A stretch of 7,034 nucleotides of DNA from Lachnospiraceae bacterium (GTDB taxonomy: Bacteria > Bacillota > Clostridia > Lachnospirales > Lachnospiraceae). The position numbers were made by a program, and so were the translations under genes. The notes under the pieces were generated by a model. It did not search any database. It saw only the letters and a program-made list of their open reading frames with translations, and was not told the origin of the DNA. Of the stretch, positions 1 through 5,863 are shown one piece after another. Within the stretch, counting starts at the first letter, position 1; each line of letters starts with the position of its first letter. The stretch covers positions 1 through 7,034 of the forward strand of contig DNJM01000147.1 of assembly GCA_003489085.1 (NCBI GenBank), given 5' to 3'.

Positions 1-10
1 GCTTTTTCTG

Positions 11-748
11 CTATCCTCTTGGATGCGGATTCCGTTCCGGCCATCCACTGATGTTTCCATTCAGAATGGCCGTAAACATTCGTTCTTTTGCTCCCGGATT
101 CTCTGTATTGATCTGATGCAATAATTCCTTAGCATACTGTCTCTTGGTAAAACCATCAATCGGACAACGGCTCTTGGAGACCGGTAATTCGTATTTTCTG
201 GCAAATCCTATAATATCCGCTTCATTAATAAACATCATGGGACGGATCACAGTGATTTCCCGGCGGTCCAGAAAGGTCTTCGGTGAAAAGGAATGAAATC
301 TTCCTTCAAAGATCATAGAAAGCAGCATGGTTTCGATGATATCATCTTTATGGTGACCATAGGCGACCTTATTGCATCCCAGTTCCAGAATGGCTTCATT
401 GAGCGCGCCTTTCCGCATCTTGGCACAAAGAGAACAGGGATTTGTTTCTTTGCGTTCTTCAAAAAGGATATGCGCAATATCCGTTTTTATTACGGTATAA
501 GGAACATCCAGTTCAGCGCAGAGCTTTGCAATCGGTTCTGTACTGAATTTCTCATAGCCCAGATCCACTGTAACGGCACTGAGCTGAAAATGATTTGGAT
601 AAAACCTGCGTAATCCCTGCAGGGCGTACAGGAGGGTCAGGCTGTCTTTACCGCCGGAAATGCCGACGGCAATATGATCGCCCTCCTGAATCATGCTGTA
701 TTCGTCTACTGCGCGTCTGGTATAGCTTAATAATTGCTGTAATTTCAT
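11..748 (-). CDS. ttcA: TtcA-type tRNA 2-thiocytidine biosynthesis protein (PP-loop ATPase)
   Basis: A 245-residue cytoplasmic protein of the TtcA/TilS PP-loop family. Family members activate a tRNA base with ATP and insert sulfur; E. coli TtcA makes 2-thiocytidine at position 32 using a [4Fe-4S] cluster. Visible here are the PP-loop SGGKDS at residues 31-36, a CSLC pair (Cys105, Cys108), GHHKDDIIET at 131-140 and a third cysteine in SRCPIDG (Cys195). The three cysteines match in order and spacing style the cluster ligands of E. coli TtcA. At 245 residues it is shorter than the roughly 310-residue E. coli protein, mainly at the ends. The ATG at 748 was chosen because AGGAG lies 9 bases upstream. 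Longer in-frame starts (ATG at 799, TTG at 826) have no ribosome site and lie within the predicted promoter. The gene is divergent from dtd. Family assignment is firm; that the substrate is C32 in this organism is inferred. Confidence 0.9.
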   Translation of the reverse strand: MKLQQLLSYTRRAVDEYSMIQEGDHIAVGISGGKDSLTLLYALQGLRRFYPNHFQLSAVTVDLGYEKFSTEPIAKLCAELDVPYTVIKTDIAHILFEERKETNPCSLCAKMRKGALNEAILELGCNKVAYGHHKDDIIETMLLSMIFEGRFHSFSPKTFLDRREITVIRPMMFINEADIIGFARKYELPVSKSRCPIDGFTKRQYAKELLHQINTENPGAKERMFTAILNGNISGWPERNPHPRG

Positions 749-757
749 ATCCGGTTG

Positions 758-762
758 CTCCT
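758..762 (-). promoter_or_regulatory. Ribosome binding site that fixes the ttcA start
   Basis: On the minus strand AGGAG stands 9 bases before the ATG at 748. The two upstream in-frame candidate starts lack any comparable site, so this motif decides the start. Confidence 0.7.
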
Positions 763-790
763 GTCTGTGTTTTTCTTGTAGTGTAGGATC

Positions 791-806
791 CGCTATCATG
801 ATAGCG
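791..806. repeat. 16-bp perfect palindrome over the ttcA promoter
   Basis: CGCTATCATGATAGCG reads identically on both strands. One mismatched pair further out, GAT (787-789) pairs with ATC (808-810), so the dyad spans 24 bp. It covers the ttcA -10 box and the predicted transcription start, which is where a dimeric repressor would bind. Because TTTTTT follows directly at 811-816 on the plus strand, the same sequence could also fold as a hairpin with a U-tract, but no plus-strand gene ends nearby to be terminated. Operator is therefore the preferred but unproven reading. Confidence 0.5.
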
Positions 807-826
807 AATCTTTTTTCAGATTGCAA
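798..826 (-). promoter_or_regulatory. Predicted sigma-A promoter of ttcA
   Basis: Read on the minus strand, TTGCAA (plus positions 821-826) is followed after exactly 17 bases by TATCAT (plus positions 798-803). These match the -35 and -10 consensus at 4/6 and 5/6 positions. The predicted transcript starts near 791, giving a leader of about 43 bases. The -10 box lies inside a perfect palindrome, so transcription may be controlled there. The call rests on motif matching only. Confidence 0.55.
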
Positions 827-846
827 TAGTTTTTTGGAAGGCTTTT

Positions 847-855
847 TGCTATAAT
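847..855 (+). promoter_or_regulatory. Predicted extended -10 promoter of dtd and the AEC gene
   Basis: TGCTATAAT is a perfect extended -10 element (TGn followed by TATAAT). The hexamer 17 bases upstream (827-832, TAGTTT) is a poor -35, which is tolerated in extended -10 promoters. Transcription would begin near 862, so an in-frame ATG at 859 cannot be used, which supports the dtd start at 892. This promoter and that of ttcA stand back to back with adjacent -35 regions. Confidence 0.6.
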
Positions 856-877
856 TAAATGCGTCGAATGATCAATG

Positions 878-883
878 AGGAGG
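878..883 (+). promoter_or_regulatory. Consensus ribosome binding site for dtd
   Basis: AGGAGG stands 8 bases before the ATG at 892. It is a full match to the anti-Shine-Dalgarno core and selects this start over the upstream in-frame ATGs at 859 and 868. Confidence 0.85.
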
Positions 884-891
884 AAAGGAAA

Positions 892-1338
892 ATGAAATTT
901 GTGATTCAGCGCGTGGCGCATGCCTCTGTAAAGGTAGACGGGGCAGAAATTGGGAAAATCGGGAAAGGATTTCTGGTTTTAATCGGGGTTGCACAGGACG
1001 ATACCAAAGAAATTGCGGATAAAATGGTAAAAAAAATGACCGGACTCCGTATTTTTGAAGATGAGAATGGGAAGACGAATCTGTCTCTTTCTGATGTTGG
1101 CGGAGAACTTCTGCTGGTATCACAGTTTACGCTGTATGCCAACTGTAAAAAGGGGTACCGGCCAGGCTTTACTGATGCAGGAGCGCCGGACATGGCAAAT
1201 GCCATGTATGAATATATTATTTCCGAATGTAAAAAAATCATTCCTATAGTAGAAAAAGGACAGTTTGGTGCGGATATGAAGGTGGATCTGTTAAATGACG
1301 GGCCATTTACAATCGTACTGGATTCCAGAGAACTGTAA
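892..1338 (+). CDS. dtd: D-aminoacyl-tRNA deacylase (DTD)
   Basis: A 148-residue cytoplasmic enzyme, the usual length for the bacterial DTD family (about 145-150). It hydrolyses the ester bond of D-amino acids mischarged onto tRNA, and in characterised members also glycine on tRNA-Ala, recycling the tRNA. The N-terminal MKFVIQRV strand is typical. The family motif SQFTLY lies at residues 77-82 and NDGPFT at 135-140. The latter contains the Gly-Pro pair that reaches across the dimer into the partner's active site and excludes L-aminoacyl-tRNA. FGADM at 125-129 is a further conserved block. The start is set by AGGAGG at 878-883. The stop overlaps the ribosome site of the transporter gene, which begins 11 bases later, so the two are probably cotranscribed from the promoter at 847-855. 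No inactivating change is visible. Confidence 0.95.
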   Translation: MKFVIQRVAHASVKVDGAEIGKIGKGFLVLIGVAQDDTKEIADKMVKKMTGLRIFEDENGKTNLSLSDVGGELLLVSQFTLYANCKKGYRPGFTDAGAPDMANAMYEYIISECKKIIPIVEKGQFGADMKVDLLNDGPFTIVLDSREL

Positions 1339-1349
1339 GGGGTGTAGAT

Positions 1350-2264
1350 ATGTTGTTATTGCAACAAATGACCATACTTTTTATTTATATGCTGCTGGGA
1401 TATATAGCGTGTCGCCTTGGAAAGCTGGATGCCCATACGGGAAAGCAGATTTCCTGGCTGGTTCTGAATATCGCCAATCCGGCGATGATTCTTTCATCTG
1501 CCGTCAACGGTGATGGGGAAATCCGTGGCTCTCAGCTGCTTCTTACGGTATTGATTGCCGCGGTCATATATGCTGCTTTGCTGCTGCTGGCCCAGGTTGT
1601 TCCGGTTATAATTGGTATTCCGGAGAAGGAAAGATGCTTTTATCGGCTAATGACCGTTTTTAATAACATTGGATTCATGGGATTTCCGGTTATTTCAGCG
1701 ATTTATGGAAGCAGTGCGCTTCTGTATGCGGCCATTTTCACGCTGCCATATAATCTTCTCTTCTATACCTATGGTGTGCGGATGGTAAAAGGTGATACAG
1801 CAGAGAAGGAACCTCTGAGACTCAGTAATCTTCTCAATACCGGCATTTTGGCCAGTATTCTGGCCACCGTATTGTATCTGACTCAGGTTCCTACGCCAGC
1901 CTTTTTCAAAACCACAGTACAGGGACTCAGCAATCTGACCGCCCCTCTCAGCATGATGGTGATCGGTATGTCTCTGGCCAATATCCATATCAAAGAGTTG
2001 TTCCTGGATCTGCGGATGCTGCTTTTCGCTGCAGTAAAGCTGGTAATTATTCCGTTGATTGGGACAGCTTTGATTCGTTGCTTTGTTTCCAATGAGATCC
2101 TTTGCGGTGTCTGTATGATTATATTGGCAACACCTGCCGGAAGTATGACAGCCATGCTGGCACAGCAGTATCAGGGAAGCGGAGAAACAGTTTCAAGGGG
2201 AGTTGCCCTGACGACTATTTTATCCGTTATTACTATACCGCTGGTATCCGCATTACTGTTTTAA
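1350..2264 (+). CDS. AEC-family (auxin efflux carrier-like) transporter
   Basis: A 304-residue, highly hydrophobic membrane protein with about 8-10 predicted transmembrane segments, the family's usual size. Family signatures are NPAMI at 43-47, the NNIGFMGFPV block at 105-114 (first half), APLSMMVIGMSLA at 198-210 (second half) and a PAG turn at 262-264 before a final hydrophobic segment. The two halves show the repeated fold typical of AEC and related bile-acid/sodium symporter-like carriers. Characterised bacterial relatives move malate, citrate or malonate, but most are uncharacterised, so the substrate here is unknown. AAGGGG, overlapping the dtd stop codon, lies 7 bases before the ATG. 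An alternative ATG six codons in has no better site. It is likely cotranscribed with dtd. The hydrophobic N terminus serves as the first membrane segment rather than a cleaved signal. Confidence 0.88.
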   Translation: MLLLQQMTILFIYMLLGYIACRLGKLDAHTGKQISWLVLNIANPAMILSSAVNGDGEIRGSQLLLTVLIAAVIYAALLLLAQVVPVIIGIPEKERCFYRLMTVFNNIGFMGFPVISAIYGSSALLYAAIFTLPYNLLFYTYGVRMVKGDTAEKEPLRLSNLLNTGILASILATVLYLTQVPTPAFFKTTVQGLSNLTAPLSMMVIGMSLANIHIKELFLDLRMLLFAAVKLVIIPLIGTALIRCFVSNEILCGVCMIILATPAGSMTAMLAQQYQGSGETVSRGVALTTILSVITIPLVSALLF

Positions 2265-2292
2265 CGCATATACTGGTATCCCCCGGAGGGGC

Positions 2293-2321
2293 TTGTGATA
2301 GAAAAGTATCGTTGCTATACT
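2293..2321 (+). promoter_or_regulatory. Predicted promoter of the ABC importer operon
   Basis: TTGTGA (2293-2298) is followed after exactly 17 bases by TATACT (2316-2321), preceded by TGC, giving an extended -10 element. Consensus matches are 4/6 and 5/6. The start of transcription would be near 2328, leaving a leader of about 22 bases. This makes the importer operon independent of the upstream dtd-transporter transcript. The leader is too short to hold a riboswitch. Confidence 0.6.
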
Positions 2322-2338
2322 GGATTATATTATGAGTT

Positions 2339-2344
2339 GGGAGG
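2339..2344 (+). promoter_or_regulatory. Ribosome binding site that fixes the binding-protein start
   Basis: GGGAGG lies 5 bases before the ATG at 2350. An in-frame ATG at 2332 lies upstream of this site, only about 4 bases after the predicted transcription start and without its own ribosome site, so 2350 is preferred. Confidence 0.75.
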
Positions 2345-2349
2345 ATATT

Positions 2350-3996
2350 ATGCAAAAGAAACAAAGAAAAAAAAGAATTTTGGTCAGCATTTTGCTGCTG
2401 GCTTTTTCTCTGTGCACAGGCTGTACCCAGGGATCCGGTACTGGAAACAGTGATCAGGAGGATAAAACTTCCACTGCACAAAAGGAGTCAAAGGATTCTG
2501 TGATTGTCACCATGCCGGTGACCTCGGAGCCGGAAGCAGGTTTTGATCCGGCCTACGGCTGGGGCGCAGGAGAGCATGTGCACGAGCCCCTGATTCAAAG
2601 CACACTGACGACGACGAATGCTGAACTGGATATTGAAATGGATCTGGCAACGGAATATCAGGCCAGTGAGGATGGACTGACCTGGACTGTAAAAATAAGG
2701 GATGATGTCAGATTTACGGACGGAGAGCCATTGACAGCCTCTGATGTGGCCTTTACCTATAATGTCTGTCGGGAAAAAAGTACGGTGAATGATTTCACTA
2801 TGCTGGAAAATGCAGAAGCTGTAGATGATACTACAGTAGTCTTTCATATGGCAAGACCATTTTCCATCTGGCCATACACCATGGCAGTGGTAGGTATTGT
2901 ACCGGAGCATGCATATGATGAAAGCTACGGGCAGCACCCCATTGGTTCCGGACGCTATATTATGAAGCAGTGGGATCGCGGACAACAGGTCATTCTGGAA
3001 GCAAATCCAGATTATTACGGAACCGCACCCACAATGAAAAAGGTAACAATTCTGTTCATGGAAGAGGACGCCGCCTTTACTGCAGCGCTGACCGGTCAGG
3101 TAGATGTTGCACATACTGCCGCTTCCTACAGTGACCAGACGATTGACGGTTACGATCTGCTGGCTGTACAGACAGTAGATAACCGTGGCTTCAATCTTCC
3201 CAGCACGGAACCGGAAGAGATCGATGGAGTTCTCTATGGAAATGCATTTACCGCTGATCCGGAAGTTCGGCGGGCGATCAATATCGGTATTGATCGTAAG
3301 GAAATGATTGATCATGTATTAAATGGTTATGGAACAGAAGCCTACAGCGTATGCGATAAGCTTCCCTGGTATAACAGTGCATGCGAAGTTACATATCAGC
3401 CGGAAGAAGCCAAAAAGCTGCTGACAGAAGCCGGATGGACAGTCGGAGAGGATGGCATTCGGGAAAAAGATGGTATTCGGGCCGCATTTACACTGCTGTT
3501 CAGTAATGGAGATTCTGTACGGCAGGCGTTAGCTGAAGACACGGCGAACCAGCTAAAAGAGCTGGGAATCGAGGTTACAACAGAGGGAGTCGGATGGGAT
3601 ACTGCTTATACCAGAGCGCAGTCAGAGCCACTGATGTGGGGATGGGGTGCCCATACGCCAATGGAGCTGTATAATCTGTATCACAGTAATTCCGGATCCA
3701 AGACCGGATTTGCCGAATATTCTCCATATGCGAATGAAACCGTAGATCGTTATATGGATGAAGCACTTGCAGCCTCCGATCTGGAAACATCTATCTCCCT
3801 CTGGCAGAAAGCACAGTGGGACGGCAGTACAGGGATTACGCAGGAAGGGGATATGCCGTGGATCTGGCTGTGTAATATCGATCATTTATATTATGTAAGA
3901 GATGGTCTGCATATTGCTGAACAGAAAATACATCCGCATGGCCATGGCTGGTCCATTGTGAATAATGTGGATCAGTGGAGCTGGACGGAAGAATAA
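2350..3996 (+). CDS. ABC transporter substrate-binding lipoprotein, peptide/nickel family (SBP family 5)
   Basis: A 548-residue extracellular receptor tethered to the membrane; it captures the substrate and delivers it to the two permeases encoded next. Residues 1-25 form a lipoprotein signal peptide: basic KKQRKKR, a hydrophobic stretch, then CTGC with lipidated Cys25. A Ser/Thr/Gly/charged linker (26-50) follows. The mature domain has family 5 hallmarks: the start of lobe one around FDPAYGW (65-71), DGLTWTVKIRDDVRFTDGEP (108-127), LTASDVAFTYN (128-138), GSGRYIMKQW (199-208), and DPEVRRAINIGIDRKEMI (303-320) in the second lobe. Length is close to that of NikA, DppA and OppA relatives. Histidines cluster at GEHVHEP (74-80) and HPHGHG (528-533). 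Family is firm; the substrate (short peptide, nickel or another chelated metal) cannot be told from sequence. It is the first gene of the operon, with its own promoter. Confidence 0.9.
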   Translation: MQKKQRKKRILVSILLLAFSLCTGCTQGSGTGNSDQEDKTSTAQKESKDSVIVTMPVTSEPEAGFDPAYGWGAGEHVHEPLIQSTLTTTNAELDIEMDLATEYQASEDGLTWTVKIRDDVRFTDGEPLTASDVAFTYNVCREKSTVNDFTMLENAEAVDDTTVVFHMARPFSIWPYTMAVVGIVPEHAYDESYGQHPIGSGRYIMKQWDRGQQVILEANPDYYGTAPTMKKVTILFMEEDAAFTAALTGQVDVAHTAASYSDQTIDGYDLLAVQTVDNRGFNLPSTEPEEIDGVLYGNAFTADPEVRRAINIGIDRKEMIDHVLNGYGTEAYSVCDKLPWYNSACEVTYQPEEAKKLLTEAGWTVGEDGIREKDGIRAAFTLLFSNGDSVRQALAEDTANQLKELGIEVTTEGVGWDTAYTRAQSEPLMWGWGAHTPMELYNLYHSNSGSKTGFAEYSPYANETVDRYMDEALAASDLETSISLWQKAQWDGSTGITQEGDMPWIWLCNIDHLYYVRDGLHIAEQKIHPHGHGWSIVNNVDQWSWTEE

Positions 3997-4011
3997 GAAT
4001 ATGAGAAACAC

Positions 4012-4017
4012 GGGAGG
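4012..4017 (+). promoter_or_regulatory. Ribosome binding site that fixes the first permease start
   Basis: GGGAGG lies 7 bases before the ATG at 4025. Upstream in-frame starts at 3965 and 4001 overlap or abut the preceding gene and have no comparable site. Confidence 0.75.
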
Positions 4018-4024
4018 AAAGCAT

Positions 4025-5020
4025 ATGGCAAAACACTGGGGGCAGCATCTGCTGAAACAAATTCTGAGAGTCATGCTGCTTATGGCAGCGACCAGTATCG
4101 TAACCTTTATGCTTATGAAGCTTTCTCCGATCGATCCGCTGCAGGCTAATGTGGGACAGAATGCACTTGGCAGCATGAGTCAGGAACAGATAGCAAAGCT
4201 TCGTGAATACTGGGGGGTTGGCGCTGATCCGGTAAAGCAGTACCTTTCCTGGGCAAAAGATTTTTGCAGAGGAGATATGGGAATTTCTCTTTTATACCGG
4301 CAGCCGGTCCGCAATGTCATTGCAGTAAAGCTTTCTAATTCTTTGCTGTTATTAGCTTTCGCCTGGGTGATGTCCGGTATACTGGGGTTTCTCCTTGGGA
4401 TATTAGCTGCTATGTATCAAGGACGGCTGCCGGACCGGATCATCAAAGGCTATTGTATCATTATTTCCAGTACTCCGACCTTCTGGCTTGCACTTCTGCT
4501 GTTATTGTGCTTTGGTGTATGGCTTAAGGTTTTGCCGATCGGGCTGAGTGTGCCGATTGGTGTAGAGGCAGCGGGAGTAACTCTGGGAGATCGAATCTAC
4601 CATGCCATTCTTCCCGCACTGACGCTCAGTATTACAGGAATTTCCAATATCGCTCTGCATACCAGAGAAAAAATGATTGAAATCATGGAAAGTGATATGG
4701 TTCTGTTTTCCAAAGCCAGAGGAGAAAGCCGATGGGCCATGTTCCGGTACCACGGATTTCGCAATGCTTTACTGCCTGCGATTACGCTCCAGTTTGCATC
4801 CATCAGTGAAATTTTCGGAGGTTCTGTTCTGGTGGAACAGGTATTCTCCTATCCAGGGCTGGGACAGGCTGCTGTGTCAGCCGGACTTGGCAGTGATCTG
4901 CCGCTTTTGATGGCCATTACGCTCATCAGCTCTGCATTCGTATTCGGCGGTAATTTTCTGGCAGATCTGCTGTATGGAATCATTGATCCCAGAATCCGTA
5001 GGGGAGGGCAGCACATATGA
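4025..5020 (+). CDS. ABC transporter permease, NikB/DppB type
   Basis: A 331-residue inner-membrane subunit of the peptide/nickel class, slightly longer than NikB (about 314). It has the NikB/DppB plan: a first membrane segment (about 12-32), a long external loop with LREYWG (59-64) and GDMGISLLYRQPV (83-95), then a cluster of segments from about 104 onward. The cytoplasmic coupling loop ARGESRWAMFRYHGFRNALLP spans 231-251, where the EAA-type Gly and RNALLP contact an ATPase. EIFGGSVLVEQVFSYPGLG (262-280) and the ending DPRIR (321-325) are typical. It pairs with the next permease as a heterodimer forming the channel. The start at 4025 follows the binding-protein gene by 28 bases. Its stop codon overlaps the next start as ATGA, implying translational coupling. 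The fit to the family is clear; the substrate follows that of the binding protein. Confidence 0.92.
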   Translation: MAKHWGQHLLKQILRVMLLMAATSIVTFMLMKLSPIDPLQANVGQNALGSMSQEQIAKLREYWGVGADPVKQYLSWAKDFCRGDMGISLLYRQPVRNVIAVKLSNSLLLLAFAWVMSGILGFLLGILAAMYQGRLPDRIIKGYCIIISSTPTFWLALLLLLCFGVWLKVLPIGLSVPIGVEAAGVTLGDRIYHAILPALTLSITGISNIALHTREKMIEIMESDMVLFSKARGESRWAMFRYHGFRNALLPAITLQFASISEIFGGSVLVEQVFSYPGLGQAAVSAGLGSDLPLLMAITLISSAFVFGGNFLADLLYGIIDPRIRRGGQHI

Positions 5021-5856
5021 AACGAATTCGTCTCTTTTTTCAAAATCGAAGACAACGGGTACTGGTTGGTGTGATCCTTTCCGCAAGCCTTTTGTTGATA
5101 CTCTGTATCGTTGGTGCATTCTGTGCAGATGCGGCAAGGGTAACGGACTTTTCCAGAAAGAATCTGGAGCCGGGAATTCCATACCTGTTCGGTACGGACT
5201 GGCTGGGAAGAGATATGCTGATGCGTACGCTGGCAGGACTTTCTCTTAGTATCGGTCTGGGTGTACTGGCTGCCGCTGTCAGTGCCTGTATTGCACTGAT
5301 ACTGGGCATCATATCTGCAACCATGGGAAAAACGGCAGATACAATCATTACCTTTCTGATTGATCTGATGATGGGCATCCCCCATATTCTGCTTTTGATC
5401 CTGGTATCTGTAGCACTTGGCCGCGGTTTCCGCGGAGTTGCGTGTGGAGTTGCTTTGACACACTGGCCCTCACTGGCACGACTGATCCGGGCTGAAGTGC
5501 TGCAGCTGAAAGAGCAGCCCTATATTCAGATTGCCCGGAAGCTTGGCAAGAGTAACTGGTATCTGGCTAAAAAACATATTCTGCCACATATTCTGCCGCA
5601 GTTTTTTACCGGCCTGGTTCTGATGTTTCCTCATGCGATCCTGCATGAATCCAGCATCACCTTTCTGGGCTTCGGTCTTTCGGCAGAGCAGCCTGCAATT
5701 GGCATCATTCTTTCGGAATCCATGAAATATCTGGTAACCGGAAAATGGTGGCTGGCGGTTTGCCCTGGTGTTATGCTTGCTGCTGTTGTGATGCTTTTTT
5801 ATCTGACAGGGGAGCAGATCAGAAAGCTTTTAGATCCGGGCAGTGTCCATGAATAG
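5017..5856 (+). CDS. ABC transporter permease, NikC/DppC type
   Basis: A 279-residue membrane subunit, matching NikC in length. After a basic N terminus and a first membrane segment (about 14-36) comes FGTDWLGRDM (58-67), the hallmark external motif of DppC/NikC permeases. Further segments follow, including IPHILLLILVSVALGRG (121-137). The coupling loop is ARKLGKSNWYLAKKHILPHI (173-192), facing an ATPase. HESSITFLGFGLSAEQPAIG (210-229) and the ending LLDP (271-274) are conserved family features. The start overlaps the preceding stop by 4 bases (ATGA), with GGGGAGGG 8 bases upstream (5001-5008). With the first permease it forms the transmembrane pore. All expected motifs are present and the gene looks intact. 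Confidence 0.92.
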   Translation: MKRIRLFFQNRRQRVLVGVILSASLLLILCIVGAFCADAARVTDFSRKNLEPGIPYLFGTDWLGRDMLMRTLAGLSLSIGLGVLAAAVSACIALILGIISATMGKTADTIITFLIDLMMGIPHILLLILVSVALGRGFRGVACGVALTHWPSLARLIRAEVLQLKEQPYIQIARKLGKSNWYLAKKHILPHILPQFFTGLVLMFPHAILHESSITFLGFGLSAEQPAIGIILSESMKYLVTGKWWLAVCPGVMLAAVVMLFYLTGEQIRKLLDPGSVHE

Positions 5857-5863
5857 GAAGAGT

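Noticed and set aside
859..891. Upstream in-frame starts (ATG 859 and 868) adding 8-11 residues to DTD
   Set aside because: They lie at or before the predicted transcription start or upstream of the AGGAGG site, and family members begin MK-V-QRV as seen from 892.
1295..1513. 72-codon plus-strand frame bridging the dtd and transporter genes
   Set aside because: It overlaps two well-supported genes in another frame, and its sequence shows no motif, so it is a shadow and not evidence of a dtd-transporter fusion.
2280..2291. CCCCC-GGA-GGGG hairpin after the AEC transporter gene, as a possible terminator
   Set aside because: The stem is only 4 bp with a 3-base loop and is not followed by a T-tract, so intrinsic termination is unlikely. 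Partial read-through into the importer operon remains possible.
2488..3315. Long minus-strand open frame (275 codons) inside the binding-protein gene
   Set aside because: It lies wholly antisense to a clear family 5 binding protein, has no recognisable domain, is rich in Cys, His and Ile as expected from antisense translation, and has no evident ribosome site or promoter.
4730..4803. Possible unusual coupling loop in the first permease, with His-Gly-Phe before RNALLP
   Set aside because: The loop still has the ARG and RNALLP anchors of the EAA-type motif at the expected place; variation between them is normal.
4849..5463. Minus-strand open frame of 204 codons across the two permease genes
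   Set aside because: It is antisense to two intact permeases and has low-complexity, Gln/Ser/Thr/Cys-rich composition typical of shadow translation, with no domain.
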